Of a stretch of 64,000 nucleotides of DNA, positions 1 through 12,420 are shown one piece after another. Source of the DNA: Zeugodacus cucurbitae (taxonomy: Eukaryota > Arthropoda > Insecta > Diptera > Tephritidae); NCBI RefSeq assembly GCF_028554725.1, contig NC_071668.1, positions 10,709,001 to 10,773,000 on the forward strand, read 5' to 3'. Position 1 is the first letter of the stretch, and every line of letters starts with the position of its first letter. The translations under genes and the position numbers were made by a program. The notes below the pieces were generated by a model. That model worked only from the letters and a program-made list of their open reading frames with translations. It was not told the origin of the DNA and searched no databases.

Positions 1-2141
1 ACTTGCTACACATGGACATTTTGCAGTAAGCTTTATGTGCGCAAAAATGTTGTTAGGAAAATGACAACAAGTAAAGGCCGTTTACATTTACATTTGGTCC
101 GGTTTGACGGTGATCAAGTTTTGTGTTGATTTAATGTTCATATTTATGTATGTAGATACACTTGTGTGCATAGTGGGCGCCAGCCACAATAGCCGGCCGG
201 TGAGTAGTCTATGAAAAGCCAAAGCCAAATATTAAATAACAAAAACAAATTTGCATATTTATTTAAGACAACCCGTTATGCGTACATATGTTCAATTTAC
301 ACGTATGCATATAGTATAAACATATGTGTGTACGTTTTCGATTTTGCTGGGCTGTCAGGTGAAAAGATTTGTCAAAAAAGTATATGCAAATTGCAAAACA
401 AAACAAACCTTAACTTACACTACATATTGGGGAAAAAAGAAAGTTTGGTACCTAACTATTTTATATACAATTCTGTTACAAGTCGTTACAAAAATAATAT
501 GAATAATATGACTTATAACTAAGTGCTATAATTACAATCTAAAAGTAAAATTTTGTTGAATAAAATAGCATTGAAATTAAGAAAAAAATATTATTTGGTT
601 TAGCTTTCCTATATTTAAACCAACAAAATTATTTGAAGGTCATAATAATTTTCAATTTCAACCGTTAGATATATTAGTAAATTTTACATAGTCAAGGACC
701 TATACCTTTTTAATAGAACTTCACACTTTAACGTTCATGCCTTTTAGATAATTGTGCTGATTGAAAGTAAAGCATTCTTAAACATGCAATCAATGAAGTG
801 TTAAAAGTACAAAATGTTGAAATGTATGAAATAAATGGCAAGAAATGTATTTTCTGTAGATGCAATATAGTACATGCATAACAACATATATACACATTGA
901 CGTTGGTTGCGTGACGTAGCCACTTTTATAGTGAATTTTGCGGAAATGAAGAAGTTTTTTATATATTGTGCGCGGCACACATTACGCTTTAAGAAATTGT
1001 TATATAATGAAATGGTGGAATTTCAGACATGAAATACAAAAAAATGTGGTTATACTATGCACAAACGTTTTTATGTAAGCGCCGATAAAATATTATATAT
1101 TAAGTCTGCCATTCACAAAATATTAAACTTGTTAACATGTACGATATATTATTTTATGTGTGATTGTTGGAAATTCCAATAGAAAATTTAATATTTTTAC
1201 CAATATAATGGATAAGACTCCAGATACGAAAATTAAGTTTACCCCGATTAAGTGTTTCGAATTATACAATGTAATTACATATAATCAATGCACATAAACA
1301 AATCCAAATATAAATGCCAAAATAGAAAGAAGTTGAATTATGGTTAAAAATGTGTAATTATAGCTTAGGAATATGTTTTAATAGACAAAAATGCATATCA
1401 AACGTTGTAAACTCAGGCGTAGTTAAGTGCATAAGTCAAGCAGAGCATGACTAAAGCAAATGACTAATTATATATAGATTCAGTTGAAAACAATGTTGAA
1501 ATATGAATGGAAATCTTAGTGATGCACAAAACAATCAGCACACAAATGCAGACATACATATGTACATAAATATGTATGTTCGTACTATAAATGTTACATA
1601 TGACAGACAGTACATATGCCCGAAACGTCAAGATGCTTTAGTTTTAAGTATCTACCGTAAAGGATCGAATTATTTGGAAACCCTTCGCGAAAGATTAAAA
1701 CTAAAAGACATATTTAAAATTTAAAAAGCATGATATTATTTTTTGTAACAATTTTAGTCGATAATCATTCGTTCGCATTCACTGAGGTGATGTTAAGCGC
1801 ATAAGATTAATGAAATGGAAAATTCAACAATGTATGTATGTATACTACTCTGTATTTATCAATAGAACATGCAAATAACTGCAGGGTTATAGTTTATGTG
1901 AATGTAATTCAATAAATCAAACTTATATGCTGAAATGTTTGTTGAGACTATTCAAGCTTAAATAATCTAGATACTCAAAATAATGAATAACTAATCAAAA
2001 CTATAGAAGCTGTGATGTACATAAGTAAGTTGTATTTGAAATTGTCTAAATATGTGTTTACTTTTAAATTACCCTTTCCAATTTTTCTTAGATAAACTTT
2101 ATTAATGAAGTCAAAATGGCAAAATATTCTGGCGTTCTCAC
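1..2141 (-). other. intron 1 of Cka (left part), no coding exon seen
   Basis: This AT-rich stretch lies downstream of the Cka first exon on the minus strand, so it is read as the beginning of a long intron that leaves the window on the left. I looked for the next striatin exon, which should start with a sequence like ARIAFL, and did not find it. Short open frames here have no recognisable similarity. CATA/TATG microsatellite runs occur near 1555-1605. Confidence 0.6.
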
Positions 2142-2534
2142 CTGTAATTCAGCTCTATCCACATCCCATTGAGAGCGTTCCAATTCGAAACGGGACCATT
2201 CGTGCTGTATAAAGTGTAGTATACCTGGTATGGTGTACTGTGGAGTAGTTTGTTGATTGTTTTGGCCAGTAGACCCGCCACCTCCGCCATTTCCACTATC
2301 TTCACTACCATTGCTACCGGTACCAATACCTCCTGTGCCTGGCGCACTATTAACATTACCACCGGCTATACCGCCAACACCGACTGCACCGCTCAAACTG
2401 TTGTTTCCGACACCTCCAACACCGCCAACCCCGCCACTGCCGCCAACGCCACCAACAACGCTACTACCGCTTGCACCACCCGCACCGACGGGTTTATTAT
2501 TTATGCCGGTTGTTGCTCCTGAATTAGTGCCCAT
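2142..2534 (-). CDS. Cka: Striatin (Cka), first coding exon, partial gene
   Basis: This is the N-terminal 131 codons of the Drosophila striatin orthologue Cka, the scaffold of the STRIPAK phosphatase-kinase complex. Residues 1-95 are a low-complexity Gly/Val/Asn-rich leader. The last 33 residues carry the diagnostic striatin motif (YTIPGILHFIQHEW followed by SRFELERSQWDVDRAELQ), which begins the caveolin-binding and coiled-coil region. The exon ends in phase 0 at a good donor (CAG|GTGAGA, donor at 2141-2140). The rest of the gene (calmodulin-binding segment, WD40 repeats) lies outside the window. The start at 2534 is the first ATG of the open frame. Two plus-strand open frames over this exon are its antisense. 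Confidence 0.88.
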
Positions 2535-5500
2535 CGGGATTTGTTTTTATACTAACGTTTTTTCGAATATATTGCGGTTTTAACTTATAATTAAATATTA
2601 GCCGTTGCAATTTTGTGTATTTTTGCAACAAGTTATTGTTGCAGACGTGGCAATAACTTAATTTTTAGCAGCACTTAACGGTTTGGTTATATAGCTTTTT
2701 TTTTAGAAATTTAGTTATTTTTGCAAATCCAACTTGATGTAATATTGTATACGCAGTTATCCGATGGCTTTATAGAATTATTATTTATTGATATTGCTTT
2801 TTTGTTTCATTTGTTCTTTATAAAATATTTCTTACAAATATTTTTATCGCACTGTTTTGGACTAGGCAGACTTTTCGCCCGATTCAATTTATGATGCTGA
2901 GTGTTTCTATTAAAAAAATTAAAAATATACTTAAAAACAATAAAACATTGATACCAAAATTAACGATTTGAGTTACTTTATATTTGATAAAATTTTCACA
3001 CAGGATGATTCAGTTTCCATAGATCTTAAATCTGAATTTTTTTAACTTTCACCTTGTTGGTTAAGTTTGGGAAGACTTCCCAGACGTAATATAAATATAA
3101 AATGTAACACTACAAGATTTATGTATGGAACATCAGCACTACGCACGCACCGGCCAACTCAACACCTCAAAGTTGACTTTATGTTGTATAAATGTATACG
3201 TATAAAAATATATCATATATATAATTCACTTTAAACCATCCATATATTAAATATCGACAATCTGAGATGGTAAACATGAAAAATAAAATCCGCAGTTGTT
3301 TGATATTAAATATTTTTTGTGAATCTTTAGTTTTGTATATATAAAATGAACAGTCGTCACGATAATACTTTCCAACCCTGCACACTTTGAGGGTTGGATG
3401 AGTGTCTGTAATGAAATGAATGACTTCAACCTGCTTTTACTGTTTTACCTTTCACATTTCTATTTGAAGCAATTTAAGAATAAACAAAAAATAAAAATGT
3501 ATTTTTTCTTTTCCCAAAATTATGTTAATTTAAAACAATTTCGCAATCCTTTCCATTTTTTTAATCGTTGAAAATCCTTTACGCAAAAATACTCTCTCCT
3601 AATAGAAGAGTGTGAAAGCAGACGAAAAAAAACTAAATGAATAAGAGCGAAAAATTGCAGCAAGAAAAATTTACGAAGAAAAACGAGAAGCCCTGCAATA
3701 AAAAAAAATGCCAAAAGCGGAAATATGATGCCAGATTGCAACAACTTTGTAAATTAATATTTAAATGTGTTATAACAGCACATAACTTTACATTTTTATC
3801 ATATACTAGATTGTTAAATAGCCAATGACTTAAACAATAATAGTAAAAAGGTAATATTATTGGTACCAATAGTATATTTATGTATTAATTAATGGCATTT
3901 ATAAATTGTAAATCTTTAATTTATGTATACTGGCAACTTTATTATATTCCAACACCTATTGACTATTTCAAATAGACACAATGTTTTCTCTTTTTAACAC
4001 CTCGCAACGCCTACTTATTGGTTGGGACATCGAAGTGACCACTATACTCATTTCTTTCGTACGTCTTTACTCCCTATTCTATGAATGACGGAATTGTTTG
4101 AAGGGTGTTGCCAACCATAGAAAAAAATTATAGACAAAGAAACAGAGCTACGCACCGACCGAAAATACGACGAACACCGAACTCGACGCTGTGCCCAATC
4201 GCGTGTGCACTACACCTATTTCCCCCGAGATGATATACAATGTTTTGTTGATTGTTTCAACGGCCTAAGAAATCAATTTTATATCGTTTGCGAAATTTGT
4301 TCCCCTCGGTCATTCATTGATACTTCTACCCGTCTTAGCAGGTCAACAATGGGAGGCAATGAACTTTTCCATACCACTTAATTTCAATTCATTAGAGGAT
4401 TATCCTCTTGTCACAAATACAAATCACTTTAAACGAATGAGACAAGCAATATTAATGTCAGCCACAGACAAGAGGAATTTGAATTTCCAAAAACTAAATG
4501 TATAAAATAAGTATGCAACTATAATTACACAATGATAGCAATGGTCAGTAATAGTCTAATACACTTCAGCGATTAATCACTTTAAAATATTTGTTTTAAT
4601 ATGAACAATTTGTAATATTCTGCTCCATTAATTAATTAATACACATGTAATTCCAACAATCACTTATAATTCAGGACTACACTAAAATATTGGTTTATAA
4701 AAACTTTGTCACTGGCAGCAGATTTTCGTGGACCGAACAGGAATGTTACCGATTCCGTTCTTTCTTCTTCCTTTTGTCTTTTTCTCTTTTACCGAAAAAA
4801 ATACTCGTTCTTTTTGACTCCTGTCCACGTACTTTTCTTCAGCTTTTTGAGCTGGTATAGAATAATCTTAGTAGTCTTGCGTTTATATTGTAGTAAATAA
4901 ATCACTTTCTGTTTTGAATTTGAATTATTCAAAATTTTTTTTATTTTGTACGTTTATTTAATAAATAAAATTTTATGTGAAAATTACCGAGAGCAGAAAA
5001 CTAAGCACTTTCTATTCTCGCCCGTGTTGTTAAATTTTTAAACTGGAGTTGCCAGAGTAAAATTAAAAACAAATGGTGGTATAATACCCAATTCTGTTCT
5101 GTCTGTTGAGAATTAGAACGATGAATATTAAATGCAGTTTTTTTTATCATGGTAAAATATATAAAATAAATATTTATCCAAAGAAAATTAAAAAAGTTAT
5201 TATGCATTCTATAAAATTGACAGGTTTAAACATTTTAAAGTCGATGTTAATTTGGCTACCCTGATAGCAACACCGAATATTTTTTTATATTTTGTCTCTA
5301 CACATAAACAAGAAAGAGACACATATATGTTCATTGAACAGAAAGAATTTGAAAAAGGGAAAATGGCGGATAATAGGAATCAAGCAACCATGATAGATCT
5401 ATTATTTTTTATAGCAAAACACTAGTTTATAAACTCCGTTCGTTATTCTAACCAGTGTGAACAAAAAAATGATATATTCTCGATTAAAAATTATTATGAT

Positions 5501-5834
5501 GATGTCTATATGCAACGAAATTTAAAAAAAAAGTAGTTACATGTATTTTTATGTTCTTTATTTTTATATTGTACCAGTTGAACAAACATTTATTCGATGC
5601 AAAAACAAATTGCACTAATTGGTATTAAAATGCATTACTTGAGAAAATATTTAGTTTTACAAACCTTTTCAAACATCTTACTTAAGCTATGATATTTCTT
5701 TTGTTGTTATAAACTACATTAGTTATTTTCATACACATTTTTAAATACTAATTTTTCTATGTGCGATTTCACGCTAAACCATGCATAATTATAAATAATT
5801 AAATTAGCGTGACAAAGCCACAATCACTGAATAT
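2535..5834. other. intergenic region between Cka exon 1 and baf
   Basis: No supported gene. This stretch should contain the 5'UTR and promoter of Cka (minus) and the 3' end of baf. Short open frames of 60-80 codons are present, but their composition is AT-driven and none resembles a known family. Several GTTGCCA/TGGCAAC-like words occur (for example near 3950, 4107 and 5050), but I cannot assign them a function. Confidence 0.5.
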
Positions 5835-6163
5835 TTACAGGAACTCCTCACACCAATCGTTCAAACAGTTGTAGCAATCGGACGCCTGTTTGGAGCTCGC
5901 ATTGCACACGTCTTTCATCCAGTCCTTGAACAATTCCTCATCTTTTTTTAGTATCAAATACTGACCTAATACGGTATAAGCCTGGAAGTATCATACATTA
6001 GAATATCAGTTTAATCCTGCGAGCAATAGCAACAAACCTTATCAAATCCCGCATCTGTTAATCGTGCACCCAATACTTCTCCAATTCCGGCTAACTCTGT
6101 AACCGATTTGTCGCCCATTGGTTCAGCTACGAAATTCCTATATTTTTGTGATGTTCCAGCCAT
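5835..6163 (-). CDS. baf: Barrier-to-autointegration factor
   Basis: Two coding exons, 6038-6163 and 5835-5981, join in phase 0 (donor AAG|GTTTGT, acceptor CCAG|GCT) to give about 90 residues, the normal length of BAF. The protein starts MAGTSQKYRNFVAEPMGDKS, contains the helix-hairpin-helix motif ELAGIGEVLGARL, and ends DCYNCLNDWCEEFL. BAF is a small dimeric DNA-binding protein that bridges chromatin to LEM-domain proteins and lamin, and it is needed for nuclear envelope reassembly. The frame is intact and the C-terminal cysteines and tryptophan match the human protein. A decayed partial copy of this locus lies 2.2 kb upstream, so short-read mapping across the 3' half may be ambiguous. Confidence 0.95.
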
Positions 6164-6675
6164 ATTTATATATATATATATTTGTTAATATCCCTTTAGT
6201 AACTTAATTTAATCAGTGACGAAATTGAAAGTGGCGCACGAAGTAGATGAAAACAACAAAATGCAATCAGATTCACCAAACGAATTAGGAATGACGCGAT
6301 ATCAAAAATATTTTAAACCAGTGTTGCTGTTGTGAGGTAAAAATGTGCAGGGTTGGCAATATCTTGAATAACTTTGGACTCGTTCGGAAAGAAATTTCAT
6401 ATTACCGGCATATGGGTTGCCAAGATCAGTGTTTTACAAAAACTAAAAAAAAAAATATAATATATATTGTAAAAATTTAAAGTTTTTTAATAATCTTACT
6501 CCGATTACTTTCCGTTTTTTAATTTTTGCTAATTATGGAGCTTCGAACACGGATCCGAATACTCATAGGAGTTGAAAATTTTAAACTTTCATGCGTTGGG
6601 ATGTGTAAACACAGCCAACCTTCACATTCATTAGAATAGCAACCTGTATTATGTTAGTTACAATCTTGTATATTG
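6164..6675. other. baf upstream region
   Basis: Non-coding DNA 5' of baf. The block 6313-6420 (starting at a CAGTGTTGCTGTTGTGAG word) recurs with divergence at 9700-9800, which marks it as part of the duplicated baf segment. A run of TA repeats lies just before the start codon (6168-6182). Confidence 0.55.
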
Positions 6676-7374
6676 TAACGGATTTCCAAAATCTCTCGTT
6701 TACGCTGAAACTCTACTCTGAGTTCGTCACTCGAACATCCTGCCAACTACGAATATCGATGTCTAGAAACATCTGGCAAGTTATTGATTTCGATTGTCAA
6801 TTCTAGTTTATTCTGGTGTCATTTTCGTTACACTGCCCTCCACTTAAGTCTGATCGTCCCGATTAGTCATACTTCCAGCAGAGATAAAGAGATATACGAC
6901 TCTCAAATCATTGGAAGTGAGAGCGCAATATCAAACGTCAAAACCTCCTCGATTTTTTGAATGTTGGGAATTTTAATTTAAATGCCCAAAAATTTGTATT
7001 TTGTCTGGTCTGGCAATAATGCCAATTGTTATAAAAACGCTTATTTTGAGGCGCTCTCACAGTGGAATAAGTTGGACATCCCTTAATCACTGCTTCCAGA
7101 AACAAACGATTAGCATTTCTTCCTTTAATTTCACCTTCTAGAACACTGTTGTCCTCCTTAACATTCCTTTCTCCACCATCTCGTCAGTCTCTTGGCTTAG
7201 AATTGGGTATTTCTCCGTCCTAGCCATCAAACCACTTCTGTTTCCCGATCTGCTGGTAGGTAATGGACCAGCTACAACCATGGCAAATTGCTCTAATGGC
7301 GTTCCCGAACTGTGGTGCTTCATCTGACCATGTCTCTTGGAACTCGACACCTCATTTGCAATGCAATCTCTCAT
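6676..7374 (-). mobile_element. Gypsy-type LTR retrotransposon remnant
   Basis: An LTR-like block of about 157 bp at 6676-6833 has TGTAACG/CGTTACA ends. On the minus strand it is preceded by a purine-rich tract (AGTGGAGGGCAG) that fits a polypurine tract directly before a 3' LTR. Further right, at about 7200-7374 on the same strand, is a decayed integrase-like peptide (VVAGPLPTSRSGNR, then an altered DYFTKWPE-like stretch). This matches the Gypsy integrase core region around the catalytic aspartate. The order is that of the 3' end of an element, with most of the body deleted. No functional frame remains. Confidence 0.65.
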
Positions 7375-7408
7375 TATTTGACGACAACCAATCCAACAAA
7401 ACTGATCA

Positions 7409-7670
7409 CCAACGGAGTGGAGGCCTTCCCCTTCCTCGGCTTCCTCCGGCGGGTACTGTATCGAACACTTTCAGAGCTGGAGTGTTTTCGTCCATTCGGA
7501 CAACATGACCTAGCTAGCGTAGCCGCTGTCTTTTTATTCGCTGAACTATGTCAATGTCGTCGTATAACTCGTACAGCTCATCGTTCCATCGTCTGCGGTA
7601 TTCGCCGTTGTCAATGTTCTGAGGACCATAAATCATGCGCAAAATTTTTCCACTCGAAAACTCCTAGTGG
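7409..7670 (-). mobile_element. LINE fragment (3' part of ORF2)
   Basis: On the minus strand this is nearly the same sequence as the C-terminal part of the LINE at 15345-17330, covering the segment from FERK through the RRRWNDELY, RLRWLGHV and RGRPPLR words. It carries stops and frameshifts. It lies against the Gypsy remnant, so the two insertions are nested or adjacent. Confidence 0.75.
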
Positions 7671-7799
7671 TATGTAATTTCAATTTACAATCGATTTGAC
7701 CGTTATTCATGTTGCCTATTCTCATTTTCAATCTTGGTGTATTCAAGTGCTAAACTTTGATTAAAAAAAATAATGATTTTGAAATTGAAATTTAAAAAG

Positions 7800-8152
7800 G
7801 ACAAAATTACTCAGTTTTTACATTTATTCGATGCCAAACAATGGAACTAATAAGTTTATAACAAAAGATAAAATATCGTAGCTTAAGCTACAATAGCTTA
7901 TATATATGTTATAAACTATATTAATTATTTTCTTAAACAAATGTAAATACTACTTTTTCAACGTGTGGTTTCACGCTAAACCATGCATAATTATTAATAA
8001 TTAAATTAGCGTGACAAGTCATCACAGTAAGAACCGGATACACCATGCGTTCAAACCCCCGTAGCATTGGCCCGCCTGTAAGTCGTTCGCATTGCATACA
8101 TTCTTCAGCCAGTCCGTGAATCTAACGTTCTACACTGGTAAGCATAAAATTT
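7800..8152 (-). pseudogene. partial baf duplicate, frameshifted
   Basis: This segment aligns collinearly with the 3' half of the baf locus (about 5580-5965), including the 3' flank: the words TTTCACGCTAAACCATGCAT and AATTAGCGTGACAA are shared. The coding relic at 8022-8123 keeps an open C-terminal frame, RFTDWLKNVC...LNAWCIRFLL then TGA, which corresponds to LFKDWMKDVC...LNDWCEEFL of baf. Upstream of it there is an in-frame TAG (8130-8132), about one extra base relative to baf, and loss of the rest of exon 2. Exon 1 is missing and is replaced by repeats. The cysteines and both tryptophans of the relic are kept, while many other residues differ, so the copy is old. No start codon or promoter is evident. 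Confidence 0.75.
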
Positions 8153-8303
8153 GTACCAGCTCATATCAGAAAAAACAGGATGTTAAAAAAAAGTGCGGTT
8201 TAATGGCTTGTTCACAAAGCTTTGAGCAGCGAGCGATATGTGCTTTGGATATATGCATATACATACATATGTATGTATGTATGTATAAATGCAAAATAAA
8301 TTC

Positions 8304-8448
8304 CAGTTGAACTTCCATAACTTGAATCACCATAATCCAAACTTCGAGTTATAGAATTTTCATTAGACATATAATTTTTCCAAAAGCTGTAAAATATAGA
8401 TTTATACACATCTTTAATTCAAGAGTTCCAGTTAAGGAAGTTCAACTG
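8304..8448. repeat. palindromic MITE, pogo-like (copy 1)
   Basis: Terminal inverted repeats read CAGTTGAACTTCCATAACT and its complement, closing with GTTCAACTG before TA. The internal part has diverged from the other three copies in the window (22233, 23109, 44743). No protein is encoded. Confidence 0.7.
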
Positions 8449-8807
8449 TATTTGATTATCCAAAATACATACTTTTATTACATTTCTACAATTTGGTTAT
8501 TTATTATTAAACTTTGTTTTGCAAACTAGTTCCAAATAAATCATCCAATTATTTACTTGTCTGGTTGTTAACTTGTTTATAATACTTGTAAAATTATAAA
8601 TTAACATGTAGAAATTTCTAAAAAAGAGCTTTTAAAGTATTTTTTGCGCACTATTTTTATATCAAAAAGTTTGATAAGAAACCAGTCATGGTCCGAAACA
8701 CACTTGAACTGTGACAGTTGGCTACTAGTTCGAATGTTCTCTACTAGTTGGAATGAACTGCTGAGACAGCTAAGTAGCGGTCAATACGCACACAATCGCA
8801 AACAAAA

Positions 8808-9667
8808 CAAGTAAGGAAAGGCTTAGTTGGGGTGCAAACGAACATTTTATACTCTTGCAATTTATTGAAGAAATTTTATTAAGATAACACACAAATTTAC
8901 ACATAAATTCGACATAAAGTTTAATAGAATAACGACACTCACTTAATTTCGTTAAGCTATCTCACATATTAACCAATACATACATATATGCAGAATAAAG
9001 CCCACCGAATTTTTGAGAAACCTATATTTAGATGTTATAACCGGATTTTTATAATTTTTGGAACAGAGACACACTATTAGAAGAAAACAATTTCCTCTGA
9101 ATTACATTAAATTATCTGAGAGATTTACCCATATTATCGGTTAAAATTTACCCTTGAAAAGTTTTAATCCGTTTTCAAAATTTGTTTCACAAGTGAAGCC
9201 AGAGATGATATGCATTATTTGTGTAAAGTTTTATTCCGCTATCTTCATTGGTTTCTTATGTATACATGATAAAGTGAAGGAATCAGATGGAATTCAAATT
9301 TGAGTTATAAGGAAAGTAGTCGTGGTTGTGAACCGATTTCGTCCATTTTTTATCCGTGTTATCAGGGTGTCAAGAAAATATGATATACCGAATTTCATTG
9401 AGATCTGGCGAGTAGTTCCTGAGATAAAGTATTTGACCATAAGTGGGCGAAGTCACGCCCATTTTTCGTTTTGTAAAAAAAAATCTGAGTGCAGCTTCCT
9501 TCTGGTAGACAGACAGACATCCGGATTTCAACTCATCTCGTCATTCTGATCATTTTGATATATATATAACCCTATATCTAACTCGTTTAGTTTTATGACT
9601 TACAAACAACCGTTATGTGAACAAAACTATAATACTCCCTTAGCAACTTTTGTTGCGAGAGTATAAA
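8808..9667 (+). repeat. dispersed tephritid repeat, about 0.86 kb
   Basis: It begins ACAAGTAAGGAAAGGCTTAG and contains TTTTATACTCTTGCAA near the left end (8847-8862), which is the inverted form of TTGCGAGAGTATAAAA at the right end (9651-9666). A second, diverged copy lies in reverse at about 28990-29822. I recognise the end sequences as a very common repeat in tephritid genomes, but I cannot name its class. A non-autonomous Helentron or TIR element is possible. Open frames inside it are not convincing. Confidence 0.65.
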
Positions 9668-9842
9668 AATTTGAATGTGTAAGTTTGCCGCCCACTGATT
9701 TAAACCAGTGTTGCTGTTGTGAGTAAAAATGTGAGTGTGCAATATTTAGAATAACTGCGGACATGTTCGGAAAGTAATTTGTTGTTACCGCCGTTAGTAA
9801 AATAAATATTAAAAATATATATATATTTGTTTTATAAAAATA

Positions 9843-10305
9843 TTGTAACGAATTTACTATTAGGTATACAACTTTGCTTCCGTTTTCCAATAATTTTATA
9901 TCGATCTAGGACATTTGTTTCAACATTAACCCAAACCAAATTAATCGACTGCGTTGAAACTCTACCCAGAGTTCGATCACTGGCTTGTCTGGCAAGTTAT
10001 CGATTTCGATTGTCGACATACACAATATCGTTGATTCGTTCAATAAGTTGGTATAGTCCTTCCCAACTCAACTGAGTTTATTGCCTTGTCGTATTTGCCT
10101 TCATTTTCTCACTTCACTCATGATTTGGGTGGTATGTACATATTTTTCTCATTTCGTCGTCTAGGACACTATTGGCTTCTTTCGCATTTTGTTAATTACA
10201 AATTTCAAATCAATCAGTAACCATCATTTCGAAAAATTACCTTTGCTGGAGTCTGCCTCATGGTTTCATGTACAGCAGACTGGATAGGCCATTAGGAACA
10301 AGGAT
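9843..10305 (-). mobile_element. second Gypsy-type remnant (LTR plus integrase C-terminal part)
   Basis: The block 9843-10010 shares TTGTAACG and the words GAAACTCTACnnAGAGTTCG and TCTGGCAAGTTAT with the LTR at 6676-6833. On the minus strand, about 10005-10090 reads as LSWEGLYQLIERINDIVY, which matches the end of Gypsy integrases. About 10215-10305 reads as a corrupted version of the LMAYRSAVHETT region upstream of it. Stops interrupt both. The protein pieces are in the right order for a minus-strand element. Confidence 0.6.
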
Positions 10306-10696
10306 ACAAATATGGGTATCCCAAGGTTTTTTTTTTTATTTTTTTTTTTTTTTTTAACAAAATATGTGTTAATTGCGTAAGCGGCATATGTACATATGTA
10401 TGTATGTATGTTATCTTAAGCTCGTACTTAGTTTTGGTCACCCACTGTGTTAGGCGATAAATGCATTTCGCTAATGCAACTTTTGCTTTAACCGTTATTT
10501 GCAACTTACGTTGACATTTGATTGATGTTTGGTATCAAAAGTCATTAAAATGGTTCCTTTAAAAACCAATGCAACAAAATTTCCATGCTCACAAAAATAT
10601 ATGTATATAAAGGTTTATTTGCGCATAAAAGCAAGTCAGTTCAAATTCACATTAGTTGGTACTCTTGGTACTTTCGGTTTGTTTCGTTTAAAAAAT

Positions 10697-12035
10697 ATGA
10701 CACGCGTTCTAATAAGTCTCATATACTTAACCGCTTTTGGTAGGCAACATACTGAGTCTGAGCAGATTTTAAGTAGTTATTAAATATATATATATATGTA
10801 CGTTAGTTGTCACATACGCTCACGTTGAGCTTAAGGACGAGGACTACAATAAAACATGGATGTATATGCCCAACGGTGAGGGCGAAATGGAAGTGGCTTA
10901 CCTAATTGAACCACCAGCCGAACATGATCGCAGTGAAGTTTCCGAGTTCATACAACTTGAGTATTACGGCAGGTATAGTACGAGTAATTATAGTAAACAG
11001 ATTTCTGTAAATATTTAGCATTATGATAAATCAGCACAAACCCGGATAAACCGTTGACAACTGCATTTTCGCTACGTGGAGGTCTACGTCGTCGCAAACG
11101 CGAGACATGGGAGGAGCTAGCCGATAGATTCAAAGCCGACATGAATACAAAGATACTGGTGCATGGGTGGAAATCGAGCTCACGCAGTAACTCCATACAA
11201 GCCATACGCAATGCGTACACCGATCGCGGCAATGTGAATGTGTTCGCTATCAATTGGAGCGATCAGGCGGATAATATTTATTATCTTGAGCCTGCGCGTT
11301 ATACCGTGCAAGTGGGTAGAGCGGTGGCTAAATTAATTGATCTGTTGGTGGAGGATAAAGGTGCCGAACCGAAGGACATACATTTGATAGGACATAGTTT
11401 GGGTGCGCATATTATGGGCTATGCGGGCTCGTACACCAAGTATCGCGTGGGACGTATTACGGGCAAGTCGAATATGTCGATTTTTCAACTATACGTATGT
11501 ATATTTATGTAGTGTAGTTATTTATATTTATTAGGCTTGGATCCGGCGCGTCCCGCTTTTGAGGGCAGCACTGGACCAGAAAATCATCTGGATGTCACCG
11601 ATGCCGACTTTGTGGATGTCATACACACTTGTGCGGGTATTTTGGGTTTCAAGCAGCCAATTGGCGCGGTGGATTTCTATCCAAATGGCGGTGGCGCTTT
11701 CCAACCGGGCTGCAAGGAGCCCATGCAAATATTAAGTGAGTAAAGAAAATTAGAAAAACATTAACAAATTGTTAAATTTAGTTTTCATTAAATTCATTAT
11801 TTAATTTCGTTAAGCTGGCTGCAGTCACGGCCGCTCTTGTGAGTTTTTCGCAGAGTCCATTAATAGCAAGAAAGGTTTCTTGGCAACCGCCTGCAATACC
11901 ATTGTGGATGCTAATGCAATGAACTGTACTGGTCAACGCATTCTAATGGGTGACCCAGTTTTGCCAAACACTCGTGGTATTTATTCAGTCAAAACAGGCG
12001 ATAAACCAAATTTTGCGCTCGGTATGGATGGTTAA
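10697..12035 (+). CDS. secreted neutral lipase of the pancreatic lipase family
   Basis: Five exons (10697-10739, 10807-10972, 11035-11462, 11535-11735, 11815-12035) give 352 residues. The N-terminus is a signal peptide (MTRVLISLIYLTAF...). The lipase fold shows the oxyanion region ILVHGWKSS, the nucleophile elbow GHSLGAH (Ser about 191), GLDPARP (Asp about 215) and the catalytic His in CSHGRS (about 284). The whole triad is present, so activity is likely, unlike in yolk proteins of the same family. The substrate (triglyceride or phospholipid) cannot be read from the sequence. Intron 3 uses a GC donor (ACGG|GCAAGT), and the phases agree only with that choice. The gene stands between the duplicated baf segment and Tg, and its paralogues elsewhere in flies form clusters. 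Confidence 0.9.
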
Positions 12036-12420
12036 GAGGTTTTAAAAAATAAATTAATAAAAAAAAAATAAATAAAAAATAATGAAAAAATAAAAACAAA
12101 TTTTTTCATATACAAATTAAAATATAAAATTTAAAAAATAATTTAAGAAAAAAGATTTAAAAAAAATATTAAGAAAAAATAATAAAAAAAAATTAATTAT
12201 AATATTAAAAATTAAAATTATAAAAAAAAATTATTTAAAAAAATTTAAAAAAAAGTTAAAAGAAAAATTTTTTAATATAAGAAAATATTGAAAAATTAAA
12301 AAAAAAAAATAAATTTAAAAAATAAAAAATATATAGTTATAGTAAGTTTAGTATATAAATGCAGCTTATAATATTGAATAAATCAATCAAAAATAAAAAA
12401 AAAATACAATGCTACAAATC
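12036..12420. repeat. A/T homopolymer-rich low-complexity tract
   Basis: Directly after the lipase stop codon come almost 400 bases made of A-runs broken by T, with many AATAAA words that could serve as polyadenylation signals. No gene is present. The plus strand is strongly A-biased. Confidence 0.8.

Noticed and set aside
2250..2583. Plus-strand open frames rich in Pro and Thr opposite the Cka exon
   Set aside because: They are the antisense of the Gly/Val-rich Cka leader; the minus frame has the striatin motif and a proper donor.
7263..7677. Two plus-strand open frames of 81 and 121 codons
   Set aside because: They run antisense through Gypsy and LINE remnants and have no protein character of their own.
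9322..9549. 75-codon open frame in the repeat at 8808-9667
   Set aside because: It lies within a multicopy non-coding repeat and the reverse copy at 28990-29822 does not keep it.
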